The notes: generated from the letters alone by a model not told the origin. DNA of 64,000 nt from Tomocerus qinae (GCA_020055645.1 CM034546.1:15934001-15998000); one strand, 5' to 3'. Positions 47,605 through 59,731 are shown, counted from the stretch's first letter. A program made the numbers and translations.

Positions 47605-49713
47605 GACCGTTGTGCAGTGAAGATATTGAAATGGAATTATGTTTTCTGATAAGATAATTGATTATATAATATGCTGCAATGAGAGTCGAACTGAAAATGA
47701 AACATAAGCACCAAGGGGAAATTCTTTTATACAATTTGCATTTCGCAATAGCAGTAATAATCCGTGACAAAAGTAGAACGGCCTAATACGATTTATTAAG
47801 AAAATATACAAATTTTATAATGGGTTTTAATAATTCCATGAAATGACGCATTATGTTAATAATTATTGGTTTACCATGTTATCATTAGATGCGCATATGA
47901 ATAGTAACTGTTTTAGTTTGGCACAAAAATGCAGAAGTTGACATTGATATTATCAAGAAGTAAATCCACTTTTTTACCTGAATTGATAGCAGGTTGCAAT
48001 GACGACTGTGTGTATGAGAAAAATGATTAAAACCAGATGATATAGGTAACCTGTATTATGATTTGATATCGTTAACGGTGAATCTATGTTTGTGGGTATT
48101 TCATAAATGCTTGGGGTTTTGTAATCATGGTCGTCTTTCAAAGAAGATTTAATTTTTGCGGGTTGTCGCTTCCCTTATTCTAAGAATGCTATAAATATAT
48201 TACTCCCATGATTCAGTTTATATATATACGTGTTACTAACTACTCACTAGTAACTACCAATGGCCAAGGGTGACGGTAATTCTAAACCAATTGAGAAGGA
48301 GGATAGTTGATTGTATGCTGCAGCTGTATTTCAATTAGCTTAAGCAGTCTTATAATACAGAGACATGTTATTGTAGTCTTTGGACGTCTTTAAACTAAAA
48401 GAGTATCCAAGAATCTCTAATATGTAATTGATTTAAAATAATGACCAATATTTTTATTTGTCATTGACTAATTATATCTTATTTTTCAAACACGCGCATT
48501 TTAAATTCGGCTAAAGTCGATGAAATGGTTGTATATATATTTTTGTATATAAACAAACATTTTTTGGATGCTTGAACAACGTAAACGGTTATTCTATGTA
48601 GTGAAATGTATTTGTAAACCAACCAGAATTGATCATTTTTCGGCTGTCTTTTAACATATTATTAACTTCGAGTTCCAGTACCAGTCTACATCAAGAGAAT
48701 AACATATTCTCAATTTTGGTTGTTTGAAAGTACACGGGTTGTCAGCACACCGACCTTCTAATGTGGTATACTTTCAAATTTTGAACTAATAGATAAAGTA
48801 GGTATACATGAAAAGTAATTAAACCGACGCACATTTAAACGGATGACGACATTAAATGTGATGTTTATAGTTTGGGCCTAGATAGACTCTTTAGTACCTA
48901 AAAGGAGGCCTAAAAATATTTTAAACATTTATTTGACCCGTATTCCCGAATTCGGGGTTTCAATTGAAAGGCAAATAGCTGGGTCAGAGGTTAACGTAGG
49001 ATGTTGAAATTTGTATAGTTAAAAAGGTTCTTTTTCTGAAAATATTTTTATGAATTTTATGGAAAACGAGGAGGAAGAGGGACGAGTTCCGTGGCAGGGA
49101 AATGGACCAGTGTCAGGTGCATCCATCTTTACTAACACCTAAGCCCGGCAACGAACGGCGTAGGAAAAAAAACTTTGGAATGTATGACAGCCACGATAAT
49201 TGTTCCGTCAGCAGTGAGTACAGTCAGTAGTAAGAGGATGTCTCATCTTTACTTCCAAATCAAACTTAATGTCTGAAATCGTTCCCAATGCAATTGATTA
49301 AAACATTCCAACATCTCCATTGCGAAAGTAATGAACTTCATGTTATAAAATTAATCAATTAACCGGGGATTAAATAGTTAGAATACTAATCAAAATTAAC
49401 TAAAATGATTAGTGCCGTGGTATTATTTATTCACTACAAGATGCATTTTAAAAGTTTTAAATGAGTACTCAAATGTACAAAGTGCGATGTAGGTGTATAG
49501 ATACATGATATTATTTATATGTCAGGAAGATATACATATGTGAATTCATTTTTATTTAGGATTAATTAACAAATGCTATTTAAATATGGAAAATTTAGAA
49601 TACAGTCTGCCGTGTTTCTCATGCGTAATTGTTCTTTTATTTGAAAACTTGAAATCCTTTTTTAAAATGATAAGAAATGTTTTTTTTTGTTTTTACACCG
49701 GTCAAGCGGATAT

Positions 49714-50021
49714 TTATTCCTCAAAATTACATGGTCTTCCATCGCATGGTCCCAGGTGGCACACTTTCAAATCTGGATCTAAAAATGTCGGTCCGTGAAA
49801 GTAAAGTAATCCACACTTTACAGTAAAATTAGAATTTCTAATAAAAATAGACTTGTTGTACCTGATGTTGCCCATCCTTGGCAGAACAAATGTCCCCCAT
49901 TACGATAAGTTTGTCCATCAGTTCCACAAACAGGCGCGTCTTCATTGCTGGGTCTGCAACCACTACTGATGTCCATTAACGTAGCGGTGCATAATACAAG
50001 GAGTAGAAGTATTTTACCCAT
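49714..50021 (-). CDS. Atypical Kazal-type inhibitor with a LINE in its 5' leader
   Basis: Exon 1 is 49862-50021 and exon 2 is 49714-49778, with an 83-bp phase-1 intron. Signal peptide MGKILLLLVLCTATLMDISSG, then CRPSNEDAPVCGTDGQTY, and the tail CHLGPCDGRPCNFEE. Only about 37 bp upstream of the ATG the normal leader is interrupted by a LINE-derived insert (50058-51590); the family TATA box now lies at 51673-51680. The reading frame is intact, but expression is probably altered. Confidence 0.85.
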
Positions 50022-50057
50022 GATGGTTGTGTAGATGTTAAAATGGAAGTAATAAAT

Positions 50058-51590
50058 ATAATTTTTTATTTTATTTATTTTTATTTATTACTGACGGTCC
50101 CTACGGGCTCGCGCCCATGGACCCAGGACAATTTACAATTACAATGTATATTGTTATGCTTGACATTTGTTTGTTATATTTTATAGGCTAGTTTATTATA
50201 TACTATATCTCTGCTCTATATACTATACCTATTTTTAGATTAATACAAGTTTTTGTTTCTTATAGTGTTATGTACTAATAAAATTATTACAATAATATTA
50301 GTACAAGTTGCATATTCCTCGTTAAATAATGCTTATGATGACACATTCACATAATTTCATACTTTATATCTCTAGTTGACCTGGTACTGTAAATATACAT
50401 ACAATTTATTTTTTCCATTAGCAAATTCTTATTATGCACTCACTCAATGAAAATAATTTTGCTGACACATATCCTCACATATTCTACCAACACTGGAACT
50501 ATTTCCCTTTCTCTGTCATGTCCAACTCATCCACATCCACATCATCCAGAATTCCTTACTTATTTGACCCACTTAATTTAAGGCTGTTACCAATAATTAA
50601 TTCTGCACATAGTTTTTACTGTTTTACCATTAATCTTTACGTTTTTAAAACAAAATAAAATTACACTCTTTTAGCAATGTCCACTCTTATTTGCTGCTTT
50701 TCCTATCCTGATTAAAACACATTCACATTTGTTCGTAACCGCCTGCTGGGTATACTGCAGTCAGTCCATTTTTTCAACATGCCCATCCTTATTGACTCGG
50801 TATTTTTCCTCATTCCCGTTAATTTCCACCGTAAGTGTACCGCCCTTTATTTGTGTTTTTATGCCAGTGTTCCTGTCTTTCCAGATTTTTGCAGTGTCGC
50901 GTAATAGTTTGTCTTCTTTAGCCTGCTTTGCTGTTTTTTCTGGATCAATGAAAATGTATTTCATGTCTTCTTTTTCCCTTAATAATTTCTTTGCCATCAG
51001 GATTCTGTTCTTGTCTTTTTTCTTTGTCACTTTTACTATTATTGGTCTAGGTTTTTCCGTTTTTCTGCCAACTCTTCTAGTGTCCGCTATGTTCACAGAT
51101 TTTACTGCGATCTTGTCTAACAGTGCCACTACTTTTTTCTCAGTTTCGTCAGGATTTTCGTTTTCATCTTCATCAATTCCCGTAATACGGATGTTCATCT
51201 GTATCGCTTCACGTCTAAGAAATTTGTTTTCGTTTTCCATATCATCTATTCTTCTTTCTAACCCCTCAATGTCACTTTTTATTTCCTTAAATATTTTCTT
51301 CACAGCCAAATTATCATCCTTCAGCTCACATATACATATGTACAGTTTAATCATTTTGTCCTCTTTCGATAGTTTTCTAAATTCACTCTCCATTGCTTGC
51401 ACATTATTAACGTTTGCACTTTGTTTTCTGTCACTGGAAAATTTTCTGTTCATCTCGTCTAGTAACGAGCCTCTAAACAAGATCACTATTGCTTGGTGTG
51501 CGATTATACTGTGCAGTGCTCTAGCTGAAGAGCTAACTAGGTCAACGACTTGCTCTGGTGCTGTCTCAAATGCTACTCCTTAATAATAAA
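50058..51590 (-). mobile_element. LINE-derived insert carrying ORF1 only
   Basis: The insert splits aatggaagtaataaatataa, which is continuous in the 16.5 kb paralogue. The flanks repeat taataaatataat on both sides, a 12-13 bp target-site duplication. On the minus strand it carries an ORF1-like frame, then about 650 bp of untranslated sequence, a terminal hairpin (ggtccatgggcgcgagcccg then tagggacc) and an A-rich (aataaa) tail at the left border. There is no reverse transcriptase frame, so it looks internally deleted or ORF1-only. The ORF1 frame is open up to the right border, so the 5' end is also truncated. Confidence 0.8.
50761..51453 (-). CDS. LINE ORF1-like protein (coiled coil plus RNA-binding region)
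   Basis: From the first ATG (51453) the frame gives about 230 residues. Residues about 40-90 form a charged coiled coil (LERRIDDMENENKFLRREAI). A region with NIRITGIDEDENENPDE and RPIIVKVTKKKDKNRILMA follows, the pattern of the RNA-recognition part of L1-type ORF1 proteins. A basic C-terminal part contains AKQAKEDKLLRDTAKIWKDR. The frame continues upstream of the ATG to about 51580 without a start, so the true N-terminus is lost. It is probably not expressed as a working protein. Confidence 0.7.
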   Translation of the reverse strand: MNRKFSSDRKQSANVNNVQAMESEFRKLSKEDKMIKLYICICELKDDNLAVKKIFKEIKSDIEGLERRIDDMENENKFLRREAIQMNIRITGIDEDENENPDETEKKVVALLDKIAVKSVNIADTRRVGRKTEKPRPIIVKVTKKKDKNRILMAKKLLREKEDMKYIFIDPEKTAKQAKEDKLLRDTAKIWKDRNTGIKTQIKGGTLTVEINGNEEKYRVNKDGHVEKMD

Positions 51591-51672
51591 TATAATGTAT
51601 GTTTTCTGATCGCGATATGTCGCAGTGAGATTCAAAGAGAATATGATTATATAAACAGCCATTAGAAAAGAT

Positions 51673-51680
51673 CTTTTATA
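51673..51680 (-). promoter_or_regulatory. Displaced TATA box of the Kazal gene at 49.7 kb
   Basis: Minus-strand tataaaag in the same context (agatcttttatacacctacg) as the box of the 16.5 kb paralogue. It is 1.65 kb from the ATG instead of about 110 bp because of the LINE insert. Confidence 0.6.
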
Positions 51681-52118
51681 CACCTACGAATTCGCATAAG
51701 CAGTACATAATCCGTTTAATAAGTAGTTCGTCATAAACCGTTTTTTATTACTTGATAATATATACATTTTATAGTGGATATTAATAATAATTCCGCGAAA
51801 TGACGCATTATGTTAATAATTATTGGTTTATCATGTTATAAGGTTCGCATATGTTTATCTACAGTTTTCATTTGTTATTAAAGTCCTGGCTTTTCATAAT
51901 GTAGTAATGGTAATGAGATGGATAATTATTGTTATACCCTCCCATTTAGTTTTGCAACTGTAGGCTGTGACCTAATTTGAACATTTTTATGCTACCACAG
52001 CACTCTCCGTTATTCTTACTTGGTTTTTAATAATTCATATCAACTATGAATAAGCTGTTATTTCCCCTTTTGAGTAGATAGGCATGGGATCCTGTGTAGG
52101 TGGAATATCTGCATATTA

Positions 52119-53397
52119 TTATACTTATATTATTATATTATTGGTAGAGGTCACTTTACGTATGTAAATGAAAATAATGTTTCAGATGTAGAAAACATAA
52201 ATCTCTCAGTCCCCCAGGGGTCAATACTTGGACCATTATTATTTACTTTAATGATAAATGACCTTCCGTATCATGTAAAGCAATCTCTAATGTTTTTATT
52301 TGCAGACGATAACACTATTATTGTAAGTGGTAGACCAGATGACATTTATGTACTTAAAGAAAAATTAGAGTCCGATATTAATAGTATATTAGATTGGATG
52401 AAGTCAAATTATATGGAAATTAATGCAGATAAGACTGTAATGATGATAGCGGGTAGACCTTGTGCTGTTGAGAGTCTCAAAAACTTTACTGTGAATGTTG
52501 GTAGTGAACAAATAACTCCTTCAGATAGTATAAAAGTTTTGGGTTTACATATTGATTCCAATTTAAAATTTGGTTTACAGATAACTAATATGAAATCTAA
52601 GTGTAATCCTATCATAATATCACTGTACCCTTTTAGATATTTACTAACGGAGCAAAATCGACTTCTCATTATGAATGCATACGTCCAACCTATTATTAAC
52701 TATATGTCCATCATTTGGGGCACGGCTTCAAATGAAAACATTAAGTGTGTTGAAAGAATAGTAAGACTAGCTGGTAGATTTGTTTTATTGGCCCAAAAGT
52801 TTGAAAGTGTGAAAGAACAAATAACAATTAAGCTAAAATGGTTATTCCCTAAATACCAATATAAGTATGAATTGTGCAAACTAATATATAGCATTATGAT
52901 TAATGAATGTCCCCCGTACTTTAAAAACTACTTGTCGTTTGATATATCTAATACTATGACTACTAGAAGTAAGACCTATGTTAAATTGCATGTGGATGGG
53001 AATGTTGATGCATTCGGTAAACGTAGTTTTACAGAACAGGCTTATAAGTATTGGCACAGTATCCCAGTTGATATTAGAAATTGTAATTCAAGTAAACTAT
53101 TTAAAAGAAAGTTAAAAACATTTTTGTTAGAAGAGCAACTTAAAGAGACTGATCTTCCATTATCAGTCGTACCTTGTGATCTTACTTGCATTGATTCTGT
53201 TTGTAACAATTTGAATGACTAATTTTATTGTAATTAACTACAACAATTTCGTTTGCTAACCGTGTAATTTTGTAACTTAGAGGGTTTTCTTTTTCCTGTC
53301 GAAAAATTATATTCTAAATTAATACAAGTGTTTTTTGACAGCTGTACAATTGCCTCCGTGTGAGGAAGCAGTATGATTCGAAATAAATAAATAAAAT
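52119..53397 (+). mobile_element. 5'-truncated CR1/Jockey-like LINE
   Basis: The paralogue at 17367-17385 is continuous, so this is an insertion. The frame is open from about 52143 to 53222. It encodes the last part of a reverse transcriptase, with LSVPQGSILGPLLF and the catalytic FADD box (LMFLFADDNTII). The usual C-terminal domain follows (MNAYVQPIINYMSIIWGTA and KYWHSIPVDIRN). A 170-bp 3' UTR ends in (aaat)n at about 53380-53397. No endonuclease or ORF1 is present, so it cannot move by itself. The 21.5 kb fragment is a related copy. Confidence 0.9.
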
Positions 53398-54185
53398 AAT
53401 ACTATCAACAATATATTAAATACAAATATTATAATGGTTATGTTTTGAATGACTTGGCATAATATTTTGTTATCAAACCAATAAGCTGCAGTTAGAGTCG
53501 AATATAATTAATAATAAACAGTACTAACGATTACACTCAGAAAATATTTTAATTTATAGAGTTATTACCTTAATTATCATACCAAATAATCCGCCTCATT
53601 AAATCGCCTTTGTTAAAGTTTAATTGTGAATTTTCGTTCATTTTATAATGAGTTGTTAATTAATTCCATGAATTATGTACCTGAATGACGCATTCTGAAA
53701 TTGTTTGTATGTCTAACAGCTATTTACAAAGTTTTTCTCGTTATTATATACATGAATATCCGTATGTTGAACCAAAGTATGGTTCGTAGCTCTATGATGG
53801 GCAAAATTGATTGAAATAATCAGTTTTTGTGATATTGTTATCTTAATAAGCAGTTCGGAGAAAAAATTAGTTACTTAATAAACGAAATTAGCTTTCAAAA
53901 CCACAAATTGGTATCCTAATCTGCAGTATAGTTCGCCAATATCTACGTTTGCTTATTCCTACTTTAAATGAGTCTAAAACTAAAATGACCTACAACTCAA
54001 TTTGTGATGTAAAAGAGACACAATTTTATCCCAAAAATTTTTTACAAGAATAGAACTAAAGAAATCTAAACTGAAATTTCTCCTTAAAATAAAAATTGTA
54101 AAAAATTTCATTTTGTGCGGAATCAAGTTGATGGCCACGAGTCGTCGAGTTTTTTCATTTAAATGATTGATAGTAGTGTAGTTTT
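53398..54185. other. Intergenic, nothing recognised
   Basis: The first part continues the block shared with 17.4-17.5 kb; the rest is unique. An attccatgaattatg motif near 53665 with a following aatgacgcattc resembles the upstream element of the Kazal genes, although no Kazal gene follows within range. Confidence 0.5.
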
Positions 54186-54452
54186 CAGAGTTCAACTAGC
54201 CGGTGGGTAGGGGCTAGGTGGCTAGGGGCAAAAGTGGCTAGTGGGCGGGTAAATTGATAGGTGGCTAGTGGGCAAAAGGGGCAAAAGTGGGCAAAAGTCA
54301 AAATGGGGCTAATAGTTACACTAAAGGATGTAAAAATTGGCGCAAAATTTTGAATATTAGGTACTTTTGCCCCTTTTGCCCACTACCCACTTTGCCCCTT
54401 TTACCCGGGTGGGTGGGCAAATGTAGTTTTAGCCGGCTAAAACTGAACTCTG
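54186..54452. mobile_element. hAT-type MITE, copy 2 (267 bp)
   Basis: Same family as 11780-12039. The 8-bp flanking repeat is gtagtttt (54178-54185 and 54453-54460). The paralogous block at 24636-24643 has one gtagtttt and no insert. Sequence identity with copy 1 is very high by eye, with one small indel near the left end. Confidence 0.93.
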
Positions 54453-55121
54453 GTAGTTTTGTTTGATTCCTTGCCTTTGTTCATTAACTACTTTCTTGAT
54501 GCGTGGCTGTTTTTGCTTGCCATTCTAACTTTCTGCAAAATACCAAGAAATGAAAGCCAAACTAAACTACCAAGAAAATCGGAGCCATGTCATGTCAGTT
54601 TTACTTAGTAGAACTTTCGAGTCCGGCAGTAAGTATTCTTTGCAAGTAATGATACTTTTGTTGAACAAAAATGCTTTTTAGAGATAGAATACAAAAAAAA
54701 ATTATTATTTAAACATAATAGACATGAAAGAATATAGTCATTTCTGTTAAAGTACAAGTCAAACATAAATAAAATGTTAATTTGCATTCTCTTCAAATTG
54801 TGGTCCTTTTGTCAAAAATAACGTATCATTGATTAAAGCATGGCAATATCACTATTACTAAAGTATTGGCATTCATGTTTCTTATTAATCAATTAATTTG
54901 TGATTAAATAGTTATGCTGCTGTTGGATAATATAAAAAGCCGTAACTAAACTCTTTGTGTATGATGTTATTGGTGTTGTATATTATTATTTATTTACTAG
55001 AATGTGCATTGTCAAAGTTTAAAAAGAAGTTTTGTTAGATAACATGTAATAATAATGTATCCTAAGTTGCTTGAATAGTTTTAAATGATGTTACGTTACT
55101 GCCTTTAATACTGAATTGCAT

Positions 55122-55434
55122 TTATTTCGGATTTGTTGAATTGCATGGTTGTCCATTGCACTTTCCTTTGTGGCAGACTTTCAAATTTGGTTCTAAAAGT
55201 TACAAGAAAGTTTATTGTGCAGCTGAAATGTATCAAAACAGCGGTATTGAATACGATAAACTTACTTGGATTAGCTGATGTTGCCATTGTAGCACAAAAT
55301 AAATGTCCGCTGTTACGATACGTTTGTCCATCAGTTCCACAAACTGGATCGTCTTCGCCTGAGGGTTTGCAAGCGTTACAGTTGTCAAAAATTACAGCGA
55401 TACACAATCCAAGAAGCAAAATAATTTTTCCCAT
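55122..55434 (-). CDS. Atypical Kazal-type inhibitor, two exons
   Basis: Exon 1 is 55266-55434 and exon 2 is 55122-55192, with a 73-bp phase-1 intron. The start is MGKIILLLGLCIAVIFDNCN, then ACKPSGEDDPVCGTDGQTY. Exon 2 gives KPNLKVCHKGKCNGQPC with a longer tail ending PK. It is nearly identical to the 29.1 kb gene. It is divergently arranged with the intact IR-like gene starting at 57016, so the 1.6-kb space should contain both promoters. Confidence 0.87.
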
Positions 55435-57015
55435 GGTCTTAGCTTTTACGTTACGATGGAAAATAAAACCTATCTATTTAATACAAAATACTTTACGCCC
55501 GGCCCGCTGTGTTGTCGCAAAGAGTTGAAGAGACTATATAAATAAAATAGATAATTTGAACAGCAAACTCAGCCAGACAGAGGAAGCCTTTTACTGAAAT
55601 GTCATTAGCTTAGTTGATAATAATTTAGAAGTGGTATTGCTCTCTATCTGTAATCTGGGTCGTTTAGTGCATTTTCATACTTTTCTATGGTTTCATTCAT
55701 AGCATGAAATTGGAAAAGTTATGTGTAGAGGAAGTGGAAGTCTTTTATTAATAGGCGATCCATTTGATTCGCTAAATAATAAGCAATGTGTTGTGAATTG
55801 TTTAATCTCGTGCATAACTTTACAGCAAGAATGGATATTAATCCATTCTACTTATAAGTTTAGTCAAGCGATGCTATAAAAAATTAGCAAATTTTTATAT
55901 TGTGTTTCTGTATTAACTTTTAACTATTGTTAAATTGCTAACCTCCTATACGGCTTACGGATAAATATTGTATGCCGATAGTATGTGAATTCAAATTCAT
56001 TCTTTCTATTTATCTCTCTTATTCATCATAACAGTTAAAAGTTGTAGTTTATGTTACGATAACGGAAGTGTTTAAGTTACATGCCAACCTGACGCCATTA
56101 TTGTACCTGTAGTATAGAACTTGATATTTACTGTCGTAATTTAAAAGTTAGGTATGCGTGATGAAGTTAATTAGCAGTTGGTAGTTTTATCAATTGCCCC
56201 TAAGCATCGTTAATATAGGCATTGCCATGATATCGTGTTTTATGCTTTCAAACTATTCCAGTGTCATTTCTCATGAATCATGATAATTCACCTTCAGAAT
56301 ACCCAGAGAGGTATATATTTTTACTATACAGTGGATATTATATATTGTAAAATATCGGAAATAAGTAAGCAGAAATTTCAGTACTATGTTGCATGCAGTG
56401 ATACACATTAATATTGGATTACAAATAACTGTCTCTTTTGTTACAATGCATGTTTATGATGATATGTATAAAATGTGTAATCCATTCTCGTGACACAAAA
56501 AAAAACTTTATTATATTCAATTAAAAATACAAATTGCAAACCATTATCAAAATGTTTGGTGTTTAATAATCTACAGAAGTTGCACGGCTATTGTACTTAA
56601 CTTAAATATAAAAAACAACAAAAATATGAGGAACCAATATTCAACATTTTTAAAAGTATAAACAACTTTGTATCAACATGCAACTGTTAATGTTGGTAAT
56701 TAATTTTAATAACAGTTCAATCATCCTGATCAACACAAAGACATGAAATATTAACAATAAAATAAGCATAATATGGGTGTAGCCTAAACCATAACAAAGT
56801 AATTCTGTTTTTATCCCAGACCAGAAAAAGAAGTTCTAAGCACTATTGTTCCCAGTTTAATAAATACATAATATTATGTTTGTATAATATTTTGCAGAAA
56901 CAGGAAAAAGGAAATGAGACACTTACAAATGTTGCCTTAGATTAATATTATGGCATACGTCTTTGAAGATTAAACCCCCTTGATTTAAGAGGTACTAGAA
57001 AACAAAGTGTAAGCC

Positions 57016-58899
57016 ATGATGACTTCTCATCGATTGGGGTATTTTATATTTGTAGTAATGTTAATCATTCTTTCAAAACCATTAAAATCTTTTCGTCTTG
57101 AATTTTTGGAAGAATTTCCTGATTGCACTGTTCATTTTAATTGTGAAGTTCAATTTAAAACATTCTTGTCTAATTTAAAAAAAGATCCAATTGCAGAGTC
57201 TCAAGGGCTAAATTTGTGGAGAGTAAGTGTAATTAACGCATCAGAAGAGATCAGATTTTCCCTTGAGCTTCGTAGCAATGAAATGTGTCAAGTTCATATA
57301 TTATTTTGGAAAGAATCTTTACAACTGCCAGTACTAAGAATAAAATCCTTTTCAAAAGTAATTCTCGTTTTCATCTGCGAATCTTTATGCAATATAAATG
57401 ATCTATTGCGTTTAAGAAATCGTCTAATAGTGAAAAACGCATTCGGCTCAAAAATAGTTCTCGTTTATCAGTTGAACTCAACTACGCTGAGATCAGCAGA
57501 GCAACCAGAGTTACAATTACTTGGTCATTTGAATCCAACTGGGGAGAAAGCACTGAATGCATTAGAATGTCTCAACTCAGACGTTATAACACAGATTAAA
57601 AAGGAAAGAAATAATTTCCATCATGAATTTATTATAGCATCATCTCCTGCAAATTTTCATGGACATCAACAAGGTCAAAATTATCCAATCGACAAAAATA
57701 AATTCCCGAAATTTTGTCAGTCGGATTTAAAAAATCTACTAAAAACTTGTTTGCCACATGAAGTGGTTTTGCAAAAATTGTCTGAAATGCATAACGCGAC
57801 TGTCTTTTCGCTAACGGCGGGTACAAAGGCAGATATTGGTAGACTTTCCATTCGTGCAAGTATTGATGCTGATATCTTCAAAAGAGGGATTCCATTATTC
57901 ATAGCTTCATTCAACAGGCTTAGGGAGAAAAGGTTGTGGCTTTATTGTGAACCAAATCAGCTGCAGATATATTCATTTGAATATTCTATTTGGCTGGAGC
58001 CTTTTGACAAATTTTGTTGGAGTTCTCTAATTGTGCTTCTTTGGGGCTGCGCTTTGTTGAATGTCTTAAGGCTAAAGGGAGATACATCGTTAGTTCAAAG
58101 ATTTCTTCGACTGACGCCTCGGGATTTCTCTGACACACATTTGTGGATTTTTTTGGCCATGAGTGTAGTGTTATTTGGTAGTTACGAGGGAGTTATTACA
58201 AGTCTAGTAATTTCACCACCAGCCCCAAAAAGCATTTCCAACTTTATTGATCTGACAAATAACGGTTACAAACTGCATCTTAGTTTCCGATGTACTCAGA
58301 CCGGAATATTTAATCTCCTAATGCACCTTGACTTACAAGCAGAATATTTCGTAAGAAAAAATCACCCGTTAGCCAATTACAGTTCTATGGATAGTACAAT
58401 CAGGTTTTGTGAAGATTTTAGTAAATTAGAACAAGAAGATTTATTCCACAAATCCCTTGATGATTTTAAGATATGGAGTCATGAAAATTTGAGCTCATTC
58501 ATGGCGCGATATAAAATTGCCTTGTTGTACAGCTTGGAAGAAATTGAATCAAAGGTTCTACTATTAACCGCTGCAAGTAATGGAAAGGCGAATTGCCGTG
58601 CTACAGAAGAGGTGTTTATGGAAACAGAATTACAATGGCATATGTTTGGAAACTCAGATAAGATTATACTTTCGTCATTGACAAAGTTATGGGACGTTGG
58701 ACTTTTTAAATTCTGGTATGATTCCTACAATTGGATTCGGTTCAATCTGCAAGTGAGAGTGAAAGAAAAAGATGGAGGCAGACCTGAGCAGCTTCAAATT
58801 TCTGGGAAAATTGCAAGCATCTTCATTTTAAGTTTAATAGCTTTGTTTGGCTGCATTTTATGCTTCATTGCCGAAATTACATGGAAGGTCCGTTATTGA
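57016..58899 (+). CDS. Type-2 IR-like membrane protein, intact, intronless
   Basis: A 627-residue single-exon protein. Signal peptide at residues 1-26 (MTSHRLGYFIFVVMLIILSK). The extracellular part of about 300 residues contains several cysteines (PDCTVHFNCEVQF). First membrane helix about 333-352 (WSSLIVLLWGCALLNVL), second about 375-396 (LWIFLAMSVVLFGSYEGVI) ending in TSLVISPPAP, and last about 598-620 (IFILSLIALFGCILCFIAE). The stretch between the first two helices is only about 20 residues, so the pore loop is short or lost. It is diverged from the 791-residue type, but the helix-PP-lobe-helix plan is the same. Presumed ligand-gated receptor; ligand unknown. Broken paralogues lie at 18.5, 30.6 and 35.0-46.4 kb. 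Confidence 0.8.
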   Translation: MMTSHRLGYFIFVVMLIILSKPLKSFRLEFLEEFPDCTVHFNCEVQFKTFLSNLKKDPIAESQGLNLWRVSVINASEEIRFSLELRSNEMCQVHILFWKESLQLPVLRIKSFSKVILVFICESLCNINDLLRLRNRLIVKNAFGSKIVLVYQLNSTTLRSAEQPELQLLGHLNPTGEKALNALECLNSDVITQIKKERNNFHHEFIIASSPANFHGHQQGQNYPIDKNKFPKFCQSDLKNLLKTCLPHEVVLQKLSEMHNATVFSLTAGTKADIGRLSIRASIDADIFKRGIPLFIASFNRLREKRLWLYCEPNQLQIYSFEYSIWLEPFDKFCWSSLIVLLWGCALLNVLRLKGDTSLVQRFLRLTPRDFSDTHLWIFLAMSVVLFGSYEGVITSLVISPPAPKSISNFIDLTNNGYKLHLSFRCTQTGIFNLLMHLDLQAEYFVRKNHPLANYSSMDSTIRFCEDFSKLEQEDLFHKSLDDFKIWSHENLSSFMARYKIALLYSLEEIESKVLLLTAASNGKANCRATEEVFMETELQWHMFGNSDKIILSSLTKLWDVGLFKFWYDSYNWIRFNLQVRVKEKDGGRPEQLQISGKIASIFILSLIALFGCILCFIAEITWKVRY

Positions 58900-59731
58900 A
58901 AGTGGCAGATGGATATAACAAAAGTTGGACTGTGCCACTCTGTTCATATTTACAAAATGTTACAATGATATTTATTTGTAGTAGTAACAATTGTTAAATA
59001 TAACCAAGTTTTATTTCTCATAGGTATATTAATTACTAGTTAAAACCTAGCACATTAAGTGTGCTAGAAAATTGGGTATTGGCCCGTATTTCATAAACCC
59101 TTGATTTATTAGTGGACCAATTTTTTATTAAAACAGAATCAGAACTGGTAATATTACAAAATAATACGGACACACATACAACCTTCAATTACAAAACAAT
59201 ACGGAGATACGTACAACGATCAACCGTACGTTTATGTAGTCATAAAGATTAACTGCATTGAATATGCACGGTACGGTACCATATAGGCCTTTGTAGATAT
59301 ATTATATATTATTCATCATATATCAGAAAGATATACACAGGTATGTGGTGTGTGATTGAAATACTAGGTAGGTATTTACCATTTAGCACTTATATACGCG
59401 TTCAGATTCATTGATTCATAAACGATAAATTACACTTCATAAAAGTCACGAGAAACTGAAAATGATCTGATCGTAAATCGAAAGAGAATCAAAAATGGTC
59501 AGAAAAGACGATTTTGGTGACGACGTGAAGTTTCATTTTGGAAATGTTTTGTATTTTAAAACTTTATTCAAATTTATATTCAAGATTGGTTTACAAATAT
59601 TGTTTTAAATGCAGTCTCTTGGTTCTCTAGTATGAAATTGTAGCTTTACAGCTTAGCAATTTTTAAAAATGAGCCAAAACAAATTTCCGTGTCTTTACCA
59701 GCCAAGAGTTCCTCAAAACCCTGAAAAGCAT
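58900..59731. other. Intergenic, with one small hairpin
   Basis: No gene is seen. A perfect 8-bp stem ctagcaca/tgtgctag with a 5-base loop lies at 59047-59067, about 150 bp after the receptor stop codon; its role, if any, is unknown. Confidence 0.5.

Noticed and set aside
50729-51583. Plus-strand frame of 284 codons rich in Ser and Phe
   Set aside because: It is the complement of the LINE ORF1 coding frame, which has the coiled-coil and RNA-binding pattern.
55133-55528. Plus-strand frame of 131 codons
   Set aside because: It is the complement of the Kazal gene at 55122-55434.
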